Shown here piece by piece: positions 10,558 to 22,825 of a stretch of DNA of 62,828 nucleotides. The notes beneath the pieces are model-generated. The model worked only from the letters and a program-made list of their open reading frames with translations, searched no databases and was not told the DNA's origin. Source of the DNA: Acanthaster planci (Eukaryota; Echinodermata; Asteroidea; Valvatida; Acanthasteridae); NCBI RefSeq assembly GCF_001949145.1, contig NW_019091444.1:220227-283054 (forward strand). The letters are read 5' to 3'. Position 1 is the first letter of the stretch. Each line of letters opens with the position of its first letter. The position numbers and the translations under genes are program-made.

Positions 10558-13500
10558 CCAGGCTTTTGGTAAATTGTGAAGAATTTTTGGGGCTTGCCAT
10601 GAACCAAAATGAATTCAATATCACTCAAAAAGGAGATTCGTGTTAAACAGCAATACCAGTACGTCGTTTTGATTTATTGTTCGGCAGGATTGAAACACAT
10701 AATACAGATGTACAGATCTGTGTCATGAACCTCGCCCCCAGTGTAATTGGGTTTCGTCATGCACCCCCTAGCTTTTCAAATGTCCGTGGCCGGGTAAGTC
10801 ACACCACTGGTAGAAGGCACGATTCCTGATGCCGACCGTTAACATTCCGACTCGTCTTTATAAACCCTGGTACATCTATAAACAAATGAAGTATGTTAAT
10901 TGCATCCCATCCTTTGCCGTTCGGGGAATTTGCGAAACTCGGGGCAGGAATTGTTTACCCATAATGCGTAAATATCGCCGATCATGAAAAGACAAACTAC
11001 CAGGGCAAATACATCACGCTGTAGAAAAAGTTCGTCCAGTTTTCCTCGATGTTGTTCCCGTACAGTCGCACTGAAGGAACACCAAAGACACACAAATTCC
11101 ATGTTTTCAAGACATCACACGGCTGTCGCGATATTTTTCCCACGGCAGTCACAAAATATTTTTCATGATTGTAGCAACTTTTTTTTCACGATCGTAAACG
11201 TTCACATGTGTCGAGGAGATTTTGATGTACATCCCCAAGTTTAAAGCACGAATCGCTGAACCGACGGGCATTCCAGTTTTCCCCCACTGAAAAATCGTTT
11301 TTAAATTGCATCGCATGCTTTGGAAATACAACAAATTTTCAGAGACGTTGAAAAAAGAAAACTAAATAAGCCAGGGGCCGCAGAGTAATTCCCTCGCAGG
11401 TTTATCTGTCATCGTTGACAGCTCTCGCCAGAACTGGAACATCTTTGCTATGGGACAGATTGTATGACCAAAGCAGCAGGAATGCCACCGTGAACGGCAA
11501 ACATTGACATGGTACATTCTGGGCGCGAAAATAGACTTGGGCAAATTGTTCGCTGCGGCGGATGGCCTCTCCGTCCCGTTAGCACGTAAAGGGAGATATG
11601 AATTGGGCTGGGAAACTTCGAAGACAACTAGGGTGCTGCATGCCTTGCACTACGGAAAGAACAGCGGAAAATACAATCGGAAGTGCGACTTACCTTTTTT
11701 ATAATCGCTAACATTAAAAGATTGTATTTCAAGTTACTCGATCAGATACAACCATCCCAGAGTATTTTCTTTGAGTTTCAGCAAAACGCCATGCTACGCA
11801 TAAATGAAAATTATTCGATTCAAATAAACGATCTAGAACAGAGAACCTATAACCCCTACAAATGCTATGGCTGTCACACAAAACAAATGAAGAAGAAACG
11901 TAACACTTAAATATGAAACACCGACTGGAATACAGTGAAACGACATAAATTAAAAGAGAAAGGAAATCCCTTGACGAGATAATTGCATAATGGGGCAAGA
12001 GTGCGGGAGTTTTGGTAAATAGGACTAGTTCTTTCCGTCAAATTTGGAGAGAATCGTTTCTTCCGAATTTTGCTCCCTAAAAACTTAGCTGTCCCATGCC
12101 TGATGACCTGTACATGTGCGCAGTTTCAGCTCAGTCGAACTTATTGTTTTTGTTCTCGCCGTCATCCGGATTTCAGCCAGTTGTCACCAGCCTGTTTCAG
12201 CCCGCGTGCATCAAGCAACTCAATGGACAAAATAGTATGTTGCGGCTGAAATGCCTCGGGAAAAATGTGCACTGCGCAAGAACTGTGTGTCCGATTTTCT
12301 CTAAATTGTTGCCAAAATGATGGTAAGATATGACCAGACAAAACCCGTCCCACTCTTTAAGGTTTACTATATATATATAATATAGACGTTATTGATTCCA
12401 TCCAAGAATCTGGGCGTTTCGAGAGATCAAGGCAGCTTAACCCTGACCACTCACGCACGCACACGCATAAATTTACATCAAGTCTTTAAACCATTCCCCC
12501 CTTTTGCTAGAACATAACCATTTCCATTATTTTTAAAATTTCAAAAAATGACAATCAAATCCCCCTATAAAAAACTTGCAAAGGGAAAAACTGACACTAT
12601 GCAGCGCCAGGGGTGAAGTCGATTTGGATTTTGCTCATCTAATACGAAAAACAAATTAACACTTACTCCGAGTCAAGAAATTGTTCCTTGTTTGAAAACT
12701 TGCGAGTGGATGGATGTTGTTATCGGTCGTTTCCACAAGGATCCGACGGGGCGAGGAGTTTTAGAGGGTACGTCAGTCCTATGCAATCCACCCGAAAGAT
12801 TAGTTCTCGTTTAATGGTTCGATTTGTTGGCAAGTCCGTGTGGGATACATCCAGTCCGGCCTAGCGAACACAGAGTGGTGATGAAGAGTGGTGATGAAAT
12901 GGCACTTGGTATTTCTCGGCTTCTTGTGGGCCCGATGCGGGAGTTGATCGACACCAGCAGTCGCGATCGAGACGGGGCCGAGCGAGCGAGCGAGCGCTTG
13001 GTCCAGAGCCGAGTAAGCTTTTGGCCCCGTCACGTCTCGCCGGCCGGGGGTCTCGGTTGATTGAAGTGCTGAGAAAGCATGCCGATTCGCCGCCACATGA
13101 CAGCTGTTGTGAACAATCGATGATGTCTTTGCCATGGTAACCGGGCTCATGTTCGACTGGGGGTGGAGTATATCGAAAACAATAATACCCCTCTGACCTC
13201 AGCGTTTGCGTTACTCGCCTATTTTTTTTCCTCTTCTGTGGTCTCTAGGTACCTCGGGTGACCATGACAACGAGACCCCAGAGACCATCCGTCATGCAGA
13301 GATTGTTACGCTTTAAATCATGCTTCGCGGCTCAAGACTTTTCTCAAGATTCCTGTAATTTCCATCGACTCCTTAACAGCGCTTGCGTTATTTTTTATTT
13401 CTGTGTTTCTCCGTTCGGTTTGGCTTGCCAAATGGAAGATTTACAAGATTCCAAAATAGGCCTACGATATCCCAGTAGTTCTGACATTTAATCTCGGAAA

Positions 13501-16500
13501 AAAGTCATGCGATTTCAGAAATCACCGACACTGTTGTAAGCCTTACTGGAGGCAGGTGGAAATAGACATAGATTTACAACTGGCTTAGTCGTGCTCGGAG
13601 AGTGTTTGGAGAAATCGCGATTAATCTCTCGATTTCGATTTGGTTACGTTCTGCTAGCGACTGAAGTTTCGTATTTTGAAACCTCATCCCAAAGAAGCGA
13701 TCTGTTATTTCCCGTCTAGTTTGATTAAACGCATAAACAGGGCGAAAAGGTGGGCAGACACCAACACCAGTTTCATTTCCATGAACTCTCGGTTGGCAAA
13801 ACGCGAATATTTTCTTTTACACAAATACACTGGGAAAAGCCAACTTGAATAAAGGCTACGATCGTAGCTCTAGAGGGACGCATAATTTCAGAAACGAGGC
13901 ATGGAGACTATAGTTACCTTTCAAGACTGGCAAGAAAACCATTTTCCAATAAGAAAGTACGTGATGTGTCCCCAGACGATTGTGTAAAAAAAGCCCAACC
14001 GTTAGAATGCCTCTTGCCTCTTTGTCTGGTTCCCAGAGCAAACGAACCTGCTTCTTACGAGAGAATCTTGCCATGGATCTGTAACAGCCACCGTCACGTG
14101 AGAAAAACTTCCAGGAATGTCAGGGAGTTGTCTATTCCATCTTTGTTCCTTTCAGAATTCAGTCGTTAATGTTTGCGTATGTCTGGCATGTGAAAATCAC
14201 CTTTTCTTGTTTATTTCCCCCAACTGCGTAAACGATTCTAAAAACTTTCCTCAGTTTTCTCAGTTTCTTTTAAATTGTTTTCCACCCTTGATCAATGTTT
14301 GACCATCCCCCACTGCATCCAAAACTAGTTGCGCATTCCTAGTACTAAATCATTTCAACACATGTTTTGTTGGTTCTTTATCGTGCGCGGTTGGCCGGGA
14401 CTGGTCACATGAGGTTCGACAATAGCGCATAAAACTTGCGTCAAGGTCAACTGGACGAGTACGCCCTCACGTGAGCTCAAAAGCTAAAAGCGGTCCTTTG
14501 AAGCTGTTCAAATTGCTTGTTGAATTGTCGATGAGTTAATGGTCGATTGAAAACAGTACAGTTATAAACCCTGAACAATTTCCGTTCGTAATCCGGTCAC
14601 TGGCATAACTCGGTCACTGACATAATTCGGTCACTAGTGCGCGTCCATCACCCCCTCGGACCAGCGAGCGACCCGAAGAAGGTCCCACAGGTCTCTTTTC
14701 TGGTCGCTCACAGTCCCCCTGGGTTCCTAATCATGCAACAGTGACCTTATTGCCATTCCGTAGGATGCATGTAGTTTGTCTTAGTCTTTGGAGGCAACGA
14801 ATCCCAGCATTACAAGACAGGTGCGTATCCAGCTTTTGGTAAGGGGGGGGGGTTCAAAAGTAAATGCAGCTTCGGGCTCATTCAACACGATGCTGGAGGA
14901 GAAAAAAAATCGAAAGCCTTACTCACGGTTATTTGCTGGTGTTGTTTTCTTAGGATTTTGGTGCTGATATTTGATAATTAAATATACCGACTACTGTCTT
15001 TCTTGCTCACCTTTCAAGTATTCTCTGTAAGAAAACAAATCCGTCAAGGGGAAAGGTTGCCTTCTGCCCCCCTCCCGCTCACTGATGGGGTTGTGAGGGG
15101 GGGTGACCAGTCTAAATGCCATGAAGTATACGATTGAGAATACAATTCACTCGGCATGCACTGAGAATTGAAAGCCCCAATCGATGACGTTTCGGTTTTC
15201 CAACCTTCGAGTTGGTCTCCTAAAAAAAAAATTGGTTTGTGTTTGACCTATTTTCAGGACTGCTTTGGCCTGGCATCAACTAAACATGTCCAATGTCAAT
15301 TTACAGCACCGCACAATAATTGTTTTGAACGGAGCCGGGCCAGCATGTCGCGCGGTGCCGGGGTTGCAATTTTGATCACCTTAGTTGGCGTTATGTTGAC
15401 GTTACGGGAAACACAATCATATCGTCAGTCATTAAAAGCGTAGAGTCTGGTAGTAGTCCAGCTTCAGCGATAACATTTTGAACAGATAAAGCCTTGAATA
15501 ACACTTCGGATGGGTATAGAACCCAGAATCTGACTTAGCTCGAGTTTTTGCAAATTGCCCGCAAAAAGCGACATTAGCCGGGGTACAGCAGCAGACTCAA
15601 AACGGGCAACAGAGTATGGGGTTTTCAGAGAATTAGAACAGTGAAATCGAAGCAAAACCAAAGTGGTAAAAAAAAAAATTTTAAAAAATGGAATTCTGTA
15701 TTTTGAATATAGTCCCCCAATCGGTTTTTATCTTACTTCGGCGCCTAATTCGCATCTTAACCCAGGTGGGTCGAAAATTCCACTTTGCGACCAGGAAATC
15801 AAACCTTTGGATTGCGCATGAGCATCACTATGGGCCATGGATGTTGAGCGTGATACGTCAGGTCACAAGATAAGACCAACCGTCTTTTTCTTTATGTCAC
15901 AGTGGAAGCAGTTAAGTACACGATGTATGGCAGGTCACTGTCCAGGATTACTGGAAATGTCTCGTTGTGTTTGAAAGAAGGAGTTACCGTAATGATGATT
16001 TACGAGTTTGAATTGTCTGAAAACTTTGGCCACACGCTATAGACGTGTCAAAATACACAGTCCCCATTTATGCCGTTTGCCTATGTCTCGTGCGCTCGCA
16101 GCTGTTTGACGGTGCAGTTATGATTGATACGCGTGAACGCAAGCAATTCATTATGCAAACTAATCATTGGCTTCAGTCGCTATAACTGCACGCTTTGATG
16201 CAACATTACAGAAAGACGTCGCACCGACTCGTAACTCTTTGCGGTCATCAAAACACTCGGTTCTGTGTTTATTTAACTTTGAATTACAATTTTGTAATTT
16301 CATCCAGTCGGAAATAGAAAGAACTAAAAAGAAGCGGTTCTTGTATAAGTCGGCTTCTAGGGGAAAAAACTTACTGGTGCTATATTTTCTATAAACAACT
16401 CGCGGGTCCTGCCGTACTGGGTAATGGCTATGATATTGTATGATAACTGCGGACTCTTGGGGCTCTGTGTAAGTTGATTTACTACTTTGCTGTGCCCTGG

Positions 16501-17116
16501 TGGCAGAAAATCAAAACAGAAGTCCCTCCAGTCAACTGTGCTCGAGGGGAAGGTTCAACCAGGAGCAGCGAGCGCTCGCTATCGATGCTGCGGGATGGAG
16601 CTCCCCGATGAAGATTAATTCGTTACTCGGTCTTTTTTATACGCTCGGCGGCCGGGTGTAATTGATGAGGAGTACGGAAAAGCTTCCGCGGTTGATTATT
16701 TTTTAAGGGGAGAAGAAGCGGGGAGGGAATTCTGGCCCGGATTCACTGCTATGGATGTTACACCAACTGATACTTCGCTTAATAGGTTTGACTCCTTTGA
16801 GTCGACGGATGTCTTGGGACACGCATAATATGCATTCCGAGGACTCTTAGCTGCCATTTGAGTTTACTGTTCCTGTCGTGACCTCACCCTCCAGCAGTTT
16901 ACTTCATATGCAGGTCGATGCTGATTTCGATGGGCACTCCGATGAATTTAAGGCTGAGCGTCAGTTCTCTGTTGGACTTTGGAGAATGAAAAATTGTGCC
17001 TGGGTCTTTAATTGGAATGGAAAGAAGACACCCCATGCCGTTAAATTAACGATGCTTTAACAGTACAATGTCACGGTACGAAGCGTTGAACATGCAGGCT
17101 AATACCACTGTAATCC
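10558..17116. other. 6.5 kb intergenic, no gene seen
   Basis: No reading frame longer than about 115 codons occurs and none has recognisable motifs or paired splice sites. Simple features include a TA run near 12367-12384, a GAGC run near 12980, and CpG-richer patches near 12950-13040 and 16540-16690. The latter contains TTAATTCG and GTAATTGATG homeodomain-type words and could be regulatory, but this is unsupported. Confidence 0.4.
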
Positions 17117-17325
17117 TCTTCGAGCAGAAGCACCCCCTCATCGGTTGAAAAGAGCCGTGTTGGTCGGGAGTGAACATTTTGTTGGTAGCAATGCGACCGT
17201 GACGTGTGCATTTCATAGTCTTTCGTGAACCAACGAAGTTCAGTTCCGACCAAAGGAGCCTTGGTTGCTAAGAAAATAACGCCCTCTCTTGGTTCAGCTC
17301 GAGGCCCATATTACCGCTATGTTTC
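17117..17325 (+). repeat. dispersed repeat A, copy 2
   Basis: Aligns with 8263-8477 over nearly the whole length in the same orientation. It shares CGAGCAGAAG near the start and TTGGTTCAGCTCGAGG near the end. Divergence appears moderate, pointing to an old interspersed family. Confidence 0.7.
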
Positions 17326-17595
17326 ATATCGTGGCATTTTGCCCTAAACGTCTCATTTTGGGCTGATAAGTGTAGTTGAATCAGGTATAGACTAATCCGA
17401 TTAGACACCATAACTGCGGTGGCACCGCACTCACGCGCACATTCTTCAGCTTGGCGCGTGCGTACATTTGGCGAATCACGGCACCCTGTTGGTCCAAAAG
17501 GCATGTAACGTGCGTGTACCACCTGTCCACGAGCGTTGTGCCACAGAAGTAATGGCTTTTAATTCTGGTGATTGAATTGCACTATGAAAAGAAAG

Positions 17596-17652
17596 GCAAT
17601 GAGATTGGTCATCGCGTTGCAAACTCTTGGAGGCGCACTATTGTGAACCGTC
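17596..17652 (+). repeat. half copy of the 4730-4879 foldback family
   Basis: GCGTTGCAAACTCTTGGAGG and the following bases match the right arm at 4823-4879 closely. No matching left arm is found in the preceding bases, so this is a truncated copy. Confidence 0.7.
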
Positions 17653-17659
17653 GCTATTC

Positions 17660-17735
17660 AATTGTATTTGGCTCGGCAAATTGATTTCGGCACGGCAGAG
17701 GATTTTGGCTCGACAAGGTCTGCCGTGCTTGTGTC
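17660..17735. repeat. CGGCA-family fragment with inverted ends
   Basis: Contains GGCAAATTGATTTCGGC, the inverted match to 10450-10477. A perfect 10-bp inverted pair, GCACGGCAGA and TCTGCCGTGC, follows. Confidence 0.55.
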
Positions 17736-17754
17736 ATTATGTACAACGGCAGAA

Positions 17755-18043
17755 CCACGGTGTAGTTTCAAACAAAGATCGTATAGCGCCGCAAAGCGGC
17801 GCAAGATGGCGAACTTCACCGTGAATACACGTAAAACGTTGTAATTGCATGGGCGCCATTTGAGCAAGCGATACCCCTGCGCAATGCACATTAATGCACC
17901 TTGGGGCGCAGGCGCCGCGACAGGCACGTGCACGTGGTGAGCCTGTGCCCAAGCATTACCGTAAACTGCACAGGCGTATCGCTTGCTCAAATGGTGCCCA
18001 TGGTAATTACATATACGATCTTTGGTTTCAAACGTCGTGTTGC
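17755..18043. repeat. long foldback element with insertion in one arm
   Basis: The outer arms TTTCAAACAAAGATCGTAT (about 17766) and ATACGATCTTTGGTTTCAAA (about 18013) are inverted copies. The inner arms ATTTGAGCAAGCGATAC (about 17858) and GTATCGCTTGCTCAAAT (about 17976) are a perfect inverted pair. The left arm has about 50 extra bases between its outer and inner parts, including a GCGCCGCAAAGCGGCGC hairpin. The central loop has its own CAGGC/GCCTG stem around a CACGTG-rich core. Confidence 0.75.
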
Positions 18044-19011
18044 TATAGTGTCGCATACAATTTCTATTCAAAGTTGGTCCTAAGCTTCGTTGTTAAATTA
18101 GGAATGCGCATGTTCAGAACGTGTAGTAGAGTTGAGAAATAATCATTAACAAACAAGCACATTGACAAATATGGCGACTAAAATGGAAATTTCTCGAAAC
18201 GCACGGGGCAGATTACAAGACGGAGCTAGGGGTTGCAATTACACAATTTCTCTTCAAATTCCTGCTTGATGTGAGATAAAATAAACTCAGAGGTGACCTT
18301 TGAAACTAAAACTCCCGTCCGAATGTCGGAAGAAGATTCTTAAATGATATCGAACTGTTCACCTGGGTGATATTTTATTGAGACGTCACTGCAAAGTCAC
18401 CGGGAACCATAACATCGGTCTTTAGAATAAAAAGGCCTCCTTTTTTTGAGAAATAAAGTACCAGCAGTGCTCGCCGAAGCTGAAGTTGTTTTCTTTGTGA
18501 CTCAGGTTGACAGATCGCAAAATCACGTATCCTATTGTGCTGATCCGCCATGTTGGGTTTATTTTAAGTTCGACTGCAAGGCTTTTTGAATTAAGTTCGT
18601 AAGAAACCACTGCCGTGCTTAAGCCGAGCTAACGTCGTGCTCAATTAAATTTCATTCGACACGGCACAAGCACGATGTTTGAAACGGGCCTTCGTTTTGC
18701 GCAAAAAAGGGAAGAGTTGCGACGGTTTTAATGCGTTACTTGGGTGTCAGTAATTGGCGACTTTATATACCGATGTTGATATACCACCAACAGTGGCACC
18801 ACGGACCACACCAACAGCGACAGCCCCAGCACCTGCAGGGACTGAACACCAGCAGCAAATTGAATGTTGGCGCTCCTAAGGGTTGTTGAAACTGCCGGGC
18901 CACCAACATAATTTGGCCCCAAATCATGATTCTTTTTAAAAATTAATCAGCCAAATCACGATGAGCTACCTGGGGCAAATTTCAACTGAACCGTATTTTG
19001 CGTTATCACCC
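18044..19011. other. intergenic, no gene seen
   Basis: No gene is recognised. A CGGCA-type fragment (ACGGCACAAGCACGATG) lies near 18660. Confidence 0.45.
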
Positions 19012-19192
19012 AGAGGCAAATTTGTCTCCCTTAGGAATAGCGTTGGCAATAAAGGGCTAATTAATGGGCAAACTCGTTTCGGCGTTTTCACAAAGAGGCG
19101 AATTTGTCTCCCTTAGGAATAGCGTTGGCAATAAAGGGCTAATTAATGGGCAAACTCGTTTCGCCGTTTTCACGAAGAGGCGAATTCGACTT
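19012..19192 (+). repeat. 82-bp tandem duplication, 2.2 copies
   Basis: Units start at 19012, 19094 and 19176 with AGAGGC. The first two full copies differ at only a few positions, and the third is a short partial. The unit end (CGTTTTCACGAAGAGG) also appears inverted at 19341-19370 (CCTCTTCGTGAAAACGG), so the array is bracketed by an inverted partner. Confidence 0.9.
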
Positions 19193-21379
19193 CAGTTTCA
19201 TGTCATTTAAGATCCGCTCTTTCATACAGAGGAATTGGTGAAGTCAAAGACATGCTAGATACCGGGAAAATAAGCGCTGGAAAAAGAGACCAACTTCAAA
19301 TGCAATTTTCTCGAAACTTATAGGTTTTACTCTCCATCCAGAAATTTGCCTCTTCGTGAAAACGGTAAAAAATTTTGGTGTTAGCAGAGGGTGAGAACTA
19401 GCAAAGAAAAGTCACGGACTGTATGACTTCATGTTTAGTTCCACACTCACAAAATTGTCAGCTGTCACTGTTTCGTGAAAAACTGAGATGTTAGCGTGAC
19501 AATCAGTCAGTCCTAAGCTTATCGAAGGAGAGTCGGTAGCACTGATAGGCCCTACACGGTGTGTCGCATATCAACAATACCAGTGGCACCTGCCGTCAGG
19601 CGGGGGCAAATAGGGGTTTTGTTTCTCGTCCGACTAACAATCGTCCCTCATCCATAAAAGACTCGTTACCTTCCTTCAGGAAGGTGCTATATTTCTAAAG
19701 CGTCTGCACTTTCGATATACTTTTTTTTTTAATGGCAAAATGTCACTGTTCGAAGAGAATCATCAGCTAATCCTGTTGCTGGTGGTGTATGATGCTGTGC
19801 TGCTTTTTCAGTGCTGGGTGCTTTCACAGAGCTCAAGCTATGGAGCTACTTCTGTATAGCTATACTACAGTTGATGATGTTGCCGGGTTGCTGGTTCACT
19901 TCCATTTGCTTCCATGACATGACGCTAAATTCTCTGCGCCGATATACGACGCGCTTGTAGTATCGTCCACACGCCACCTATATCAAAAACCCTCCTTTTT
20001 GAACATATAGTTTATGAGTAGAAATACTAGGCCAGCAGCCACTGCTCATTATTTCATCCCTGTCATGCGCGGCGATCAGGACTCGTACATCATTTTTCCC
20101 CCCCGCCCCCGTATACTCATTAATTCCGTAGTCAGGATCGCTCTGGGCATGACATCACTCACGTCGATATCAGCTGCTGAAACCTCTCCACCAATCCTGG
20201 GGGCCGGCCCGTGGGATGGATCGGTGTTGCCTAAAAACAGTAAATACCGACAGTTTCGTCTAAACAAACCGCGGTCTAAAGCGGGAGGGGTTGCTCATGG
20301 CACGCAAGGGGGGGGAAATGTCACACCTGTCATCAGCATAGAAAGCCGGGTTATCATGTCGCCCTGCCGCGAGCATTAGTTCAGTCTGAACATGCCCTTG
20401 AAGAAGAAAAAAATTGTTAGTTGAGCGATACGCATGCCTCGCACTGATTGGAAATCGGTTGTGCGCGCACGCTGCTTTGGCGAGAGGCAATTTTGTCACG
20501 GGGAACTTGAACATAACCACGCGATTCAGAACTGGTAGTTTGCTGGCCTTCATCGGCAGCCCCCCCCCCAAGATGTATAATCTAAACATTATTCCTAGAG
20601 CTGAGCGAGGCCTTCATTGTGATAGCGCTGCCACCAGCTACCCAGGAGGTCTCCCGACGGTCGAGGGTCGCCGCGATCTGTCTCGTTCCTCGTGTGATGG
20701 GGATGAGGTGAATAGTTTAACGTTGTAGCCTTTATATCATTCGACGTATCATATAGTACACGCGGGGTCACAGTCTGAGACCCGACACGTTTCTTGTAGT
20801 TTATTCACTCCATCCATCCTCGGTCGATTTTGCCTGGATGTCGTGATCTAGTAGACAGTCGTCGTTTCCTTCCTCTTCATTTTGCTTTGGGAAATTGTGT
20901 CCCGGAACAATACCACAATTGAATGAAAGTGCATTCAGGAAAGTCTTGCTATCACTTTGTTGATCAAGTTCTCAACCCTGTCTCTTTCGTAAACGTACGT
21001 CTTATGTAAAATTGTCAAATGGGTTCCTATACCCTGGAAATGTTTCGCATCTGAACGTATTTGCAAACTGACAGTGAGAAAGTGTTAAATTGCTAAACAC
21101 AGTTTGTGTATAGTGTGGCCAAGCCCCGTTTGTACAGTACATCGAAAGCTCTTTGAACGAAGAGCGTATGCTTTACGGGCGAAAACACTCCAAAATCTAA
21201 AGAGTGTCTGGTATCCTGAAACAAATGGCATGATTTAGAAGAGACCTTGTCGTTATATTTGGTCACCTCCGCTTTTAAGTCCCCTGTCGGATGGTACAGT
21301 TTGCACGTACATGCACTTTCAATTCAAATTCGTAAAGGCGCTTGCACAGGAGCTATGTTGCAGTGTCACTACAGCGCAA
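19193..21379. other. intergenic, no gene seen
   Basis: No reliable gene. The longest open frame (20014-20379, plus) has no domain, no codon-bias signal visible by eye and no start context worth noting. Confidence 0.45.
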
Positions 21380-21452
21380 GCCCGGTTAGCTCAGTCGGTA
21401 GAGCATGGGACTCTTAATTCCAGGGTCGTGGGTTCGAGCCCCACATCGGGCG
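21380..21452 (+). tRNA. tRNA-Lys (CTT), copy 1
   Basis: A 73-nt cloverleaf. The acceptor stem GCCCGGT pairs with ATCGGGC, the D arm is GCTC...GAGC, the anticodon loop CTCTTAA gives anticodon CTT, and the T arm is GTGGGTTCGAGCCCCAC, with discriminator G. The A and B boxes are internal. In the anticodon stem TGGGA faces TTCCA, so one pair is G-U where copy 2 has G-C; the fold tolerates this. A T-run terminator is only weak immediately downstream (TTT), with longer T runs near 21508. Confidence 0.93.
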
Positions 21453-22670
21453 ACTTTCCCTCGTGTTTGGTTGGCGCTTCGACAAGGACGTGGAAAAAAA
21501 TATTTCCTTTTTTTAATAAATTGCCTTCAGGCAGCAAAAGCAATTAACGGTGACTGTTTCTTGCACAAAGTAACGAAGAGGTCTGTAGAGGGCGACATTT
21601 GGGTTATTTCTCAAAGTAAGGCTGCATCCGAATCTTTTGTCTAGAGCTAGGTCTAGGTCTTCTTTCCATTGGAAATGCGTGGAGACGCGTAGACAATAGA
21701 CCTAGCCGTAGCTCTGGAAGCCCGTTTCGGACACGGCCTTAGTTGCAAGGACGGTTTATTCGGTCTACGAGTTGCCTCATGGCGTTGACGAAGCACGAAC
21801 AAGCGATAGTCTACCCGACCGTTACGTCGTATGACACATTTTTACTGCAATAAAAACAACAACAACTTTTTGCTAGAACCATATTAGTAAGGTCTCACCG
21901 AAGTTAAGCCATTTGCGGGTTAAATTTGAATAAAATCTGGTACACTGAGTTATCTGATTGCACATAAACATAACAATTTGAATCCCCAGACTGAAGACAC
22001 TGTTGCTATACTTCGTGATTCGGGGGGGGGGGCAAGCTTTTGCTTAGCGACCACCATTTCTGGACCTTTGTGCCCTTCTTTTCCATTGAGAACAGTGTAT
22101 TGTTGCAAAGCGTCTCTTATGTAACTAAGGAAAAGCTTGCCCGAAATCACGAGGTATAGCAACAGTGGCTTTAGTATGGAGAATTCCAATTGTTGTGTTC
22201 AGGTGAATTTAAAGAACTCAGTTTACCAGAGTTTATTCGAATTTAACTCGCAAAAGGCTTATTGTATCACTCGACAGTGCAATCGTGACTTTGAAAAGTA
22301 CATAAACAAACGCGTTTAAGTTTCTGACACCTGTCCGCGGGAAAGAACCTCCACAGGGTTGCCACACCGGGTTACAGTATACAAACGATGACAGGTTATG
22401 AGTGCTCAGTAAGAATAATTTCATGTGGTGAGAGATTGAATGTTCTGTCCCACGAAGTGAGGCCAGATTTATTCGGGTGTTGCAAAGTATCTGATGAATA
22501 CGGAATACGCAATGGGCCGGGGCTGCCAAGCTTGGGTAATGTATGGCTTGTATAGAGTAAGCCATCGATCAGTATATATCCCTCTTGGTCGAGAGGTCGA
22601 ACCCCTCATGCCCAGAGGGAGTTACCCACTTTCCAGGGTGGCATTTGAACTAGGACTTTGAGGTGCGCTA
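21453..22670. other. spacer between the tRNA-Lys genes
   Basis: No gene is seen. It contains a G run near 22024 and a SINE-like GGTCGAGAGGTCGAACCCC word near 22580. Confidence 0.45.
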
Positions 22671-22748
22671 AGCCCCACATCGGGCGTTTTCATTAAGTGC
22701 AAGGAACACCGATGATATTACTTCTTGTTTGTTTTTGGTACTTCGAAA
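22671..22748 (+). repeat. truncated tandem duplicate of tRNA-Lys 3' end
   Basis: AGCCCCACATCGGGCG plus about 60 bases of flank repeat the T-arm/acceptor 3' strand of copy 2 and its downstream flank. The offset is 135 bases. Only the last 15 or so tRNA bases are present, so this is a pseudogenic fragment. Confidence 0.85.
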
Positions 22749-22821
22749 GCCCGGTTAGCTCAGTCGGTAGAGCATGGGACTCTTAATCCCAGGGTCGTGG
22801 GTTCGAGCCCCACATCGGGCG
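22749..22821 (+). tRNA. tRNA-Lys (CTT), copy 2
   Basis: Identical to copy 1 except for one base in the anticodon stem, where this copy has the fully paired TGGGA/TCCCA. The anticodon is CTT and the discriminator is G. A TTTT RNA polymerase III terminator follows immediately (22822-22825). Its 3' end and flank are duplicated just upstream (22671-22748). Confidence 0.95.
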
Positions 22822-22825
22822 TTTT

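Noticed and set aside
20014-20379. 121-codon plus-strand open frame
   Set aside because: No motif, an overlapping open frame of similar length on the other strand, and no splice partners. Treated as chance.
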